Shown here piece after piece: positions 7,034 to 11,097 of a DNA stretch of 11,097 nt (position 1 is the first letter of the stretch; each line of letters opens with the position of its first letter). A program made the translations under genes and the position numbers. The DNA is from Prevotella sp. UBA7782. GTDB taxonomy: Bacteria; Bacteroidota; Bacteroidia; Bacteroidales; Bacteroidaceae. The stretch lies in assembly GCA_002480935.1 (NCBI GenBank), contig DLDC01000192.1, positions 1 through 11,097 of the forward strand, read 5' to 3'. The notes beneath the pieces are model-generated. The model saw only the letters and a program-made list of their open reading frames with translations. It searched no databases and was not told the DNA's origin.

Positions 7034-7064
7034 CAAAGATAGCCAACTTTTGCCATTGTTGCAA
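7034..7064 (-). promoter_or_regulatory. Promoter of the GH28 gene (-33 TTG and -7 box)
   Basis: On the minus strand TTG at 7064-7062 and TATCTTTG at 7041-7034 are separated so that the two TTG/TTTG elements start 27 bases apart, close to the Bacteroidetes -33/-7 spacing. The ATG at 7005 follows 28 bases after the -7 box. This is the best-formed promoter in the window. Confidence 0.65.
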
Positions 7065-7100
7065 GCAAAAGCCTTGAAAAGGGGGATGGAGAGGTATAAA

Positions 7101-7130
7101 TAACAAGAAAGCGGCCCCGTTGAGGGCCGC
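7101..7130 (-). terminator. Intrinsic terminator of the ferredoxin gene
   Basis: On the minus strand GCGGCCC and GGGCCGC form a perfect 7-base stem around a 6-base loop, followed by TTTCTTGTTATTTAT. It lies 37 bases after the ferredoxin stop and before the GH28 promoter, so it separates the two units. Confidence 0.85.
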
Positions 7131-7166
7131 CTCGTTGAATTTAAATCTGTAACAAGTGCGTGTCTA

Positions 7167-7340
7167 TTACTTGTCTAAGCTGATTGCCTCGTTGGGGCAC
7201 ACATCTGCGCATGTTCCACACTCAGTGCACACATCGGGATCGATATGATAACGATCATCTCCTGCAGAGATTGCTCCAGAAGGACACTCATCGATACATG
7301 TACCGCAAGCGATACAATCTTCACCAATTACGTAAGCCAT
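7167..7340 (-). CDS. 2[4Fe-4S] ferredoxin
   Basis: A 57-residue electron carrier, too short for a 60-residue cutoff. The translation is MAYVIGEDCIACGTC, IDECPSGAISAGDDRYHID, PDVCTECGTCADVCPNEAISLDK. It carries two CxxCxxCxxxCP motifs: CIACGTCIDECP (Cys9, 12, 15, 19) and CTECGTCADVCP (Cys38, 41, 44, 48), in the symmetric layout of clostridial-type ferredoxins that bind two [4Fe-4S] clusters. It probably serves low-potential electron transfer in anaerobic metabolism (for example with pyruvate:ferredoxin oxidoreductase), but no partner gene is nearby. Start at 7340 is the only ATG that gives the family's normal N-terminus. It has its own promoter (7419-7426) and terminator (7101-7130), so it is a single-gene unit. 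Confidence 0.95.
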   Translation of the reverse strand: MAYVIGEDCIACGTCIDECPSGAISAGDDRYHIDPDVCTECGTCADVCPNEAISLDK

Positions 7341-7418
7341 AGTTAAATCTTGTTTTTATATTAATAATGTTTTTGTACGGTTGTCAAAGTTTGTTTTGAT
7401 ACCTACTTTTGTACGCTG

Positions 7419-7426
7419 CAAAGATA
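7419..7426 (-). promoter_or_regulatory. -7 promoter box of the ferredoxin gene
   Basis: Minus-strand TATCTTTG, followed by CAG, an exact TAnnTTTG match 79 bases before the ATG at 7340, giving an A/T-rich leader of about 70 bases. No clear -33 element. The long run of T on the plus strand at 7431-7439 lies just upstream. Confidence 0.6.
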
Positions 7427-7538
7427 AAGATTTTTTTTTAATACCTAAAAATAATTAGAGAGAAATATTTTGTATTTAGACACTTTCGAAATAGGTTAGG
7501 GCACAATATTCATGAAGACAGTGCGTTATAACTTACGT

Positions 7539-8285
7539 ATGAAAAGAACGCTATGCATGATTGCTCTTGCCCTTACCGCCTTGTTGCCGGTGTCAGCGCA
7601 AGAGCGTAAGGTGGAAAACAGGCCCTATACCGACTTGCGCCGCTTTCATTTTGGCGTGCTTGTCGGTGCTCATTTGCAAGACATTGAGTTACTTAACGTG
7701 GGTCCGAAGCAGTATGTCATGGAGGATGGAAGCACCGCAGAGCGCACCGTGACCGTAGACCAAGACCGCTGGGACCCCGGGTTCACCGTGGGCGTGCTGG
7801 GCGAGGCGCGTCTCTCGCAGACGTTTCAGCTGCGCATAGCGCCTGCCTTGTTCTTCGGCACCAGGCATCTCACCTTTCATAACCTCAGCGTGCCTGATGC
7901 CAACGGGCAGCCCACAGAGCAGCGGCAGGAGCTGAAGACGGCCTATGTGTCGTGTGCCTTCGACCTGATAGCGGCCGCTCCGCGTTTCAACAATCACCGG
8001 CCTTATGTGGTGGCGGGCATCAATCCCATGCTCAACTTGTCGGGTAAGGACGATGACATTATCAAGCTCAAGGGTACAGACACCTTTTTGGAGATTGGCG
8101 TGGGGTGCGATTTCTATCTGCCTTACTTCAAGCTGAGGCCTGAACTGAAGTTTATGTACGGTCTGAGCAACTGCCTTGACACCAAGCATGGCAGCAACAT
8201 GCGCGACGCCAACCTGCGTCCTTACGCCATGTCGGTGAGCGAGGCGCATGCCAAGATTATAGCCCTTACTTTTTATTTCGAGTAG
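7539..8285 (+). CDS. PorT-family outer-membrane beta-barrel protein
   Basis: A 248-residue protein with signal peptide MKRTLCMIALALTALLPVSAQ, then RKVENRPYTDLRRFHFGVLVGAHLQDIELLN. Amphipathic strands follow: DPGFTVGVLGEARLSQTFQLRIAPALFFG, RPYVVAGINPMLNL, FLEIGVGCDFYLPYFKLRPELKFMYGL, and a terminal KIIALTFYFE ending in an aromatic strand as outer-membrane barrels do. It matches my memory of the Bacteroidales PorT-like (porin family) protein that often follows ubiE; no ubiE precedes it here. PorT itself supports type IX secretion in Porphyromonas, but homologues also occur where that system is absent, so the role here is uncertain. An in-frame ATG at 7512 would add nine residues before the signal peptide; I chose 7539 because it gives a standard signal peptide. 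It ends 12 bases from the convergent metallophosphatase gene. Confidence 0.8.
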   Translation: MKRTLCMIALALTALLPVSAQERKVENRPYTDLRRFHFGVLVGAHLQDIELLNVGPKQYVMEDGSTAERTVTVDQDRWDPGFTVGVLGEARLSQTFQLRIAPALFFGTRHLTFHNLSVPDANGQPTEQRQELKTAYVSCAFDLIAAAPRFNNHRPYVVAGINPMLNLSGKDDDIIKLKGTDTFLEIGVGCDFYLPYFKLRPELKFMYGLSNCLDTKHGSNMRDANLRPYAMSVSEAHAKIIALTFYFE

Positions 8286-8297
8286 TAGCGGGGCGTG

Positions 8298-9161
8298 TCA
8301 TTGCGCCCTGTGCTGCGGATGTGCCGCATGGCGTGAGAAGAGCAGACTCATCTTGCCTATAAATATGCCATGCTTTCCGTTCTGATCTACGGGTATTTCC
8401 TGTCCGTCCAGGTTCTTCACGTATTTCAGTTGCTTGAAATAGGAGTGCGAATGTCCGCCCAGCACCAAGTCGATGCCTCTTGTATGGCTGATAAGCATTT
8501 GGTCGCCCATGCCTTTTTCTTCCCATCCCAAGTGTGAGATACATATTATAACATCGCATTTTTGGCGTTTCAGCTCATCAACTGCTTTCTGCGCTGAGGC
8601 TATAGGGTCCAGATACTTCATGGGCTCATAGTTTTTGTGGTCTATCAGTCCGTCTGGCTGGGGTGACAGTCCGAACACTCCGATGCGCAGATGCTTGCGA
8701 CGGATGATGGCCCATGGCTTGACGATGCCCTTGAGGGGCGTACCCGTGAAGTCGTAATTGGCGCACACAATGGGGAAGTTGAGCATACCAAACACCCTGG
8801 CCATATTGTCCAGACCGAAGTCGAACTCATGATTGCCTATCGTTCCGGCGTCATAGTGCATCATGTTCATCAGGTTTGCCTCTACGTCACCTTTATAGAG
8901 GGTGTAGTAGGGTGAGCCCTGCGAGAAGTCGCCGCTGTCGAACAGCAGCAAGTCTTTGTCCTTCTTCCGTTCCTCCTTGAGCATGGCAATGCGTCGCAAG
9001 AAGCCCGCCCTTCCTGCCTTCATGGTGTCGGCAAGGGCCGGGCTGAGCGGATATATCTGGCTGTGTGTGTCGTTGGTGTGCAGCACGGTGAGCGTCTTGG
9101 TGCCCGTGCAGCCGGACATGAGCACGACAAAAAGTGCCGTTGCTATTACTGTTTTCTTCAT
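8298..9161 (-). CDS. Lipoprotein metallophosphatase (catalytic half of a split 5'-nucleotidase)
   Basis: A 287-residue lipoprotein (signal peptide with lipobox LMSGC, Cys18). The calcineurin-like phosphoesterase motifs are all present: HTNDTHS (Asp31, His33), DSGDF (Asp78), GNHEFDFG (Asn110, His111, Asp114), CISHLGW (His210) and GGHSHS (His237, His239). These are the two-metal ligands and catalytic His-Asp pair of the UshA/5'-nucleotidase family, which releases phosphate from nucleotides or related esters outside the cytoplasm. The C-terminal substrate-binding domain of UshA is missing and is instead encoded by the gene just upstream, three bases away, so the two are translated from one message and probably act together. 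The protein should end near KMSLLF; the tail SRHAAHPQHRAQ looks like read-on into intergenic sequence. Confidence 0.9.
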   Translation of the reverse strand: MKKTVIATALFVVLMSGCTGTKTLTVLHTNDTHSQIYPLSPALADTMKAGRAGFLRRIAMLKEERKKDKDLLLFDSGDFSQGSPYYTLYKGDVEANLMNMMHYDAGTIGNHEFDFGLDNMARVFGMLNFPIVCANYDFTGTPLKGIVKPWAIIRRKHLRIGVFGLSPQPDGLIDHKNYEPMKYLDPIASAQKAVDELKRQKCDVIICISHLGWEEKGMGDQMLISHTRGIDLVLGGHSHSYFKQLKYVKNLDGQEIPVDQNGKHGIFIGKMSLLFSRHAAHPQHRAQ

Positions 9162-9164
9162 ACC

Positions 9165-9929
9165 TTACTCTATTTTTATTCTTCCTTCCACCTGCGCGTC
9201 AACGGTCTGTCCTTTGGCCGTCTGCTCCTGAAAGTATTTCACGATGATGTTTCTGGCGTTGTTGCTCTCGTCCTGGGGCGACACCAGGTCGCGTTTCAGC
9301 TTGAAGGCGTTCATCTTGTCGTTGCCCTGTGCCACATAGTCTATGGTGGCTATGCGGTAGTCGCGTTCAGGATCGATGTCAGCACCATTTATCTTGGCTG
9401 ATACGAGTTTGCCGTCGTGCGTCATCACGAGCCTCACACTGTGGCTCAGGCCTTGGCCTCCTTGTGCGACCATCTCTTTGAAGAGCTGCAACACCTGGGT
9501 GCCGTTGAGCGTCAGAAAACATATTTTGTTCTCAAAGGGAGCCACGTCGAGTATGTCGCCGTAAGTAACGTTGCCCTTGATGAGCGAGGCACGTATGCCC
9601 CCCATGTTGTAAACACCAAAGTCGGGCTTTTCACCATACAGCTTGCCAGCCCATACCATGATGTCGGACAGCAGGTTTGACAGTTCGCTTTCGGGTTGAT
9701 AAGCGTTCAGGTTGCGAGCCACCTTGCCCACAACGGGCCCCATGAGTGAGTCTACGCGTGCCTTATAGGGCTTCATGAAGGTGGCCGCCTGTGCGTCGGG
9801 GTGCGCGTCATATCGGCTGTCTATCACGATGCGCGACCGTTGGCTCACACCCATATACCTGTAACTGCATCCGCCAAGAAGGGTGGCAGCAGTCAGGGCA
9901 CATGAAAAGAGAATGACGTTTTGTTTCAT
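9165..9929 (-). CDS. 5'-nucleotidase C-terminal domain lipoprotein
   Basis: A 254-residue lipoprotein (MKQNVILFSCALTAATLLGGC, Cys21) corresponding to the substrate-binding C-terminal domain of UshA-type 5'-nucleotidases. Visible family features are SNLLSDIM (84-91), NMGGIRASL (108-116), ITYG-like VTYGDILDVAPFEN (121-134), LNGTQVLQLF, and YRIATIDYVAQGNDKMNAF (191-209). In the fused enzyme this domain binds the base of the nucleotide next to the metal site; here the metal site is on the downstream protein. It is the first gene of a two-gene unit, three bases before the metallophosphatase. A longer frame using TTG at 9953 is unlikely because that TTG is the end of the -7 box TAACTTTG; the ATG at 9929 gives a clean lipoprotein signal. 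Confidence 0.88.
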   Translation of the reverse strand: MKQNVILFSCALTAATLLGGCSYRYMGVSQRSRIVIDSRYDAHPDAQAATFMKPYKARVDSLMGPVVGKVARNLNAYQPESELSNLLSDIMVWAGKLYGEKPDFGVYNMGGIRASLIKGNVTYGDILDVAPFENKICFLTLNGTQVLQLFKEMVAQGGQGLSHSVRLVMTHDGKLVSAKINGADIDPERDYRIATIDYVAQGNDKMNAFKLKRDLVSPQDESNNARNIIVKYFQEQTAKGQTVDAQVEGRIKIE

Positions 9930-9950
9930 TTCAATATGATTTTCTGCGTG

Positions 9951-9958
9951 CAAAGTTA
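9951..9958 (-). promoter_or_regulatory. -7 promoter box of the split 5'-nucleotidase operon
   Basis: Minus-strand TAACTTTG, an exact TAnnTTTG match 22 bases before the ATG at 9929, implying a very short leader of about 15 bases. Its last three bases are the TTG that would open the longer reading frame, which argues against that start. Confidence 0.6.
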
Positions 9959-10078
9959 GTCAAAAAAAACGGAGTAACCGAAACGGGTAAAGGGGATGGA
10001 GTGACTTTGTGTTGCAAAATAAAGTTAAAAAATGCCAGTGCCAAAGCGCCTTTTGATGGCTATACGCCCGAAAAGTGG

Positions 10079-10086
10079 TAACTTTG
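10079..10086 (+). promoter_or_regulatory. -7 promoter box of rplS
   Basis: TAACTTTG, an exact TAnnTTTG match, 85 bases before the rplS ATG. TTTTG at 10051-10055 is a possible -33 element, a few bases further than usual. The box excludes the longer GTG-initiated frame that begins at 10075. Confidence 0.6.
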
Positions 10087-10096
10087 CACCGCTTTA

Positions 10097-10140
10097 GGCG
10101 TAACCGCTGGGAATGGAAGAGTCATGGCCTACGTTGCGTC
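10097..10140 (+). promoter_or_regulatory. Possible structured leader of rplS
   Basis: Within the predicted 5' leader GGCGTAAC (10097-10104) can pair with GTTGCGTC (10133-10140) over eight positions, two of them G-U, enclosing 28 bases. Ribosomal protein genes often carry such leaders for feedback control by their product. The pairing is weak evidence alone and I know of no named family that it matches. Confidence 0.3.
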
Positions 10141-10170
10141 GGGACATTAACAAACAAAATAAGTAATAAA

Positions 10171-10539
10171 ATGGACTTAATTAAAGTAGCAGAAGAAGCT
10201 TTCGCTACCGGCAAACAGCACCCCAGTTTCAAGTCAGGTGACACCATTACCGTGGCTTACAAGATTATCGAGGGCAACAAACAGCGTATTCAGCTCTATC
10301 GTGGCGTAGTTATCAAGATTAGCGGCGAGGGCACCAAGAAGCGCTTCACCGTTCGCAAGATGTCTGGTACGGTAGGTGTAGAGCGTATCTTCCCGATGGA
10401 GTCTCCTAACATCGACTCTATCGAAGTGAACAAGCGAGGCAAGGTTCGCCGCGCTAAGCTTTACTATCTGCGCAAGCTCACCGGTAAGGCTGCACGTATC
10501 AAGGAGAAGAGAACCGCAAGTGCAGAGCCTGCCAAGTAA
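10171..10539 (+). CDS. rplS: Large ribosomal subunit protein bL19
   Basis: A 122-residue protein of the 50S subunit, located at the interface with the 30S subunit. The sequence [32 protein letters not shown], then [73 protein letters not shown], shows the conserved bL19 signatures (FxxGDTI, GVVI, RKxS, GVERxFPxxSPxIxx[16 protein letters not shown]). The basic C-terminal tail ending TASAEPAK is a little longer than in Escherichia coli. The start at 10171 is preceded by A-rich AATAAGTAATAAA, a usual Bacteroidetes translation start region, and is the conserved family start. It is a single-gene unit with its own promoter and a strong terminator. Confidence 0.97.
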   Translation: MDLIKVAEEAFATGKQHPSFKSGDTITVAYKIIEGNKQRIQLYRGVVIKISGEGTKKRFTVRKMSGTVGVERIFPMESPNIDSIEVNKRGKVRRAKLYYLRKLTGKAARIKEKRTASAEPAK

Positions 10540-10571
10540 GCTCCTGGCTTCTGCTAAAAACAAGATTTAAA

Positions 10572-10605
10572 GGAAGTTGCCCATCTATAGGCAGCTTCTT
10601 TTTTT
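10572..10605 (+). terminator. Intrinsic terminator of rplS
   Basis: GAAGTTGCC (10573-10581) pairs with GGCAGCTTC (10590-10598) through nine positions with one wobble, with an 8-base loop, followed at once by seven T (10599-10605). It begins 33 bases after the rplS stop. Confidence 0.92.
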
Positions 10606-10772
10606 ATTTGTCAGTGTTTGGCCTTTCTTTGCGACTCTCAATCTTTGGCTTAATGGTGATGGCATGAAGATGTTGGCAGAGTTTTCCTGCCCGACTTCAT
10701 TGTCCTTTTTCTTCGTTTTGTTAACCTGTTGATACATAGTGCGTTGATAAATATGCCAGGAACCGTTTTGCA

Positions 10773-10851
10773 AAAACACCCATTTTACTCTCTGAAAGCG
10801 CCTGTTTTAGCTTGTAAACCGACCGCTTTTGCAAGCCAAAAGCATGGGTCT
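10773..10851. repeat. Short palindromic interspersed repeat, related to the repeat at 416-451
   Basis: The left part (10773-10808) aligns with 416-451: both contain AAAAC, CCCAT, a T-rich run, CTCTGAAAG or TTCTGAAAG, and GCCTGTTT, with a gap of about three bases. The right end carries CAAAAGCATGGGT (10837-10849), the exact reverse complement of 419-431. The element thus begins and ends with inverted versions of an ACCCAT...TTTT motif. Inside it GCTTTTG (10825-10831) and CAAAAGC (10837-10843) form a perfect 7-base stem with a 5-base loop. Confidence 0.65.
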
Positions 10852-10998
10852 TGCACCCTGCCTGACTATGCCTAGAGAGATGCATCGAAAGCCAATGACG
10901 AGTAAAGAAATGTTGATGTGGATGAAGCTTACAAATGTCATTTTTAGAGAGAAATGCTTGATAGCTAGAACTATAAGCCTTAAACTCGATAATTCGGT

Positions 10999-11090
10999 GG
11001 GTGGGATGTGGGTGGAATGTGTTATGTTGTAATCAGTTATGTATCTGTTTGATAATTAACGAGTTGCAATTTGGGTGGAATGGGTGGAAT
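10999..11090 (+). repeat. Repeated G-rich 9-mer GGGTGGAAT
   Basis: GGGTGGAAT occurs at 11010-11018 and twice in tandem at 11073-11090, with a variant GGGTGGGAT at 10999-11007. The bases 10999-11015 contain three GGG runs and one GG run. The strand and the near-identical units suggest a functional or element-derived repeat continuing past the right edge. Confidence 0.6.
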
Positions 11091-11097
11091 AGGTTTT

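Larger units (their letters stand above)
10609..11097. other. Gene-free stretch at the right edge
   Basis: About 490 bases after the rplS terminator with no frame I believe. Open frames of 64 and 67 codons exist on either strand but have no family resemblance, promoter box or sensible composition. The stretch holds a palindromic repeat (10773-10851) and G-rich 9-mer repeats near the end, and may be the flank of an element or gene beyond the window. Confidence 0.6.

Noticed and set aside
7689..8249. A 186-codon open frame on the minus strand
   Set aside because: It lies fully antisense to the PorT-type gene, is rich in His/Arg as expected for a shadow frame, and has no promoter box.
9930..9953. 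A TTG start that adds eight residues to the 5'-nucleotidase C-terminal protein
   Set aside because: The TTG is part of the -7 box TAACTTTG and the extension would spoil a clean lipoprotein signal.
10075..10170. A 32-residue N-terminal extension of bL19 starting at GTG
   Set aside because: The start lies just before the -7 box, so the extension would precede the transcript start, and bL19 is conserved from MDLIK.
10585..11032. Two open frames of 64 and 67 codons in the right-hand gene-free stretch
   Set aside because: One overlaps the rplS terminator and the other starts within the palindromic repeat; neither has family resemblance or a promoter box.

Overview
The window looks like chromosomal DNA from a Bacteroidales bacterium, most likely Prevotella or a close relative. 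The reasons are the protein families (stand-alone AICAR transformylase, PorT-type barrel, split 5'-nucleotidase, GH106 and GH28 enzymes), the near absence of Shine-Dalgarno sites, and seven matches to the Bacteroidetes -7 promoter box TAnnTTTG placed just before genes. The genus is inferred from remembered similarity, not from a search.

Layout from left to right: (1) the 5' end of a PEP/pyruvate-binding protein gene on the minus strand, cut by the window edge; (2) a GH106 alpha-L-rhamnosidase-type enzyme (minus), whose stop codon lies in a 22-bp tandem repeat; (3) a short lysine/arginine-rich protein of unknown function (minus); (4) a stand-alone AICAR formyltransferase (minus), divergent from (5) a small putative DNA-binding protein (plus); (6) a secreted GH28 pectinase (minus); (7) a 57-residue 2[4Fe-4S] ferredoxin (minus) with its own promoter and terminator; (8) a PorT-type outer-membrane barrel (plus); (9) a two-gene lipoprotein operon (minus) that splits a UshA-like 5'-nucleotidase into a C-terminal-domain protein and a metallophosphatase; (10) ribosomal protein bL19 (plus) with a good terminator; (11) about 560 bases without a credible gene, holding a palindromic repeat and G-rich 9-mer repeats.

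Most genes appear to be single transcription units of housekeeping or envelope character. The two pectin-type glycosidases fit breakdown of rhamnogalacturonan, but they are separated by unrelated genes and no SusC/SusD pair is present, so this is not a polysaccharide utilisation locus within the window. I see no phage, transposase, CRISPR array, rRNA or tRNA.

I found no convincing new multi-gene system. The observations most worth a second look are the related short repeats at the two ends of the window, the possible structured leader before rplS, the split nucleotidase with inverted domain order, and the divergent promoter region shared by the AICAR formyltransferase and the putative regulator.
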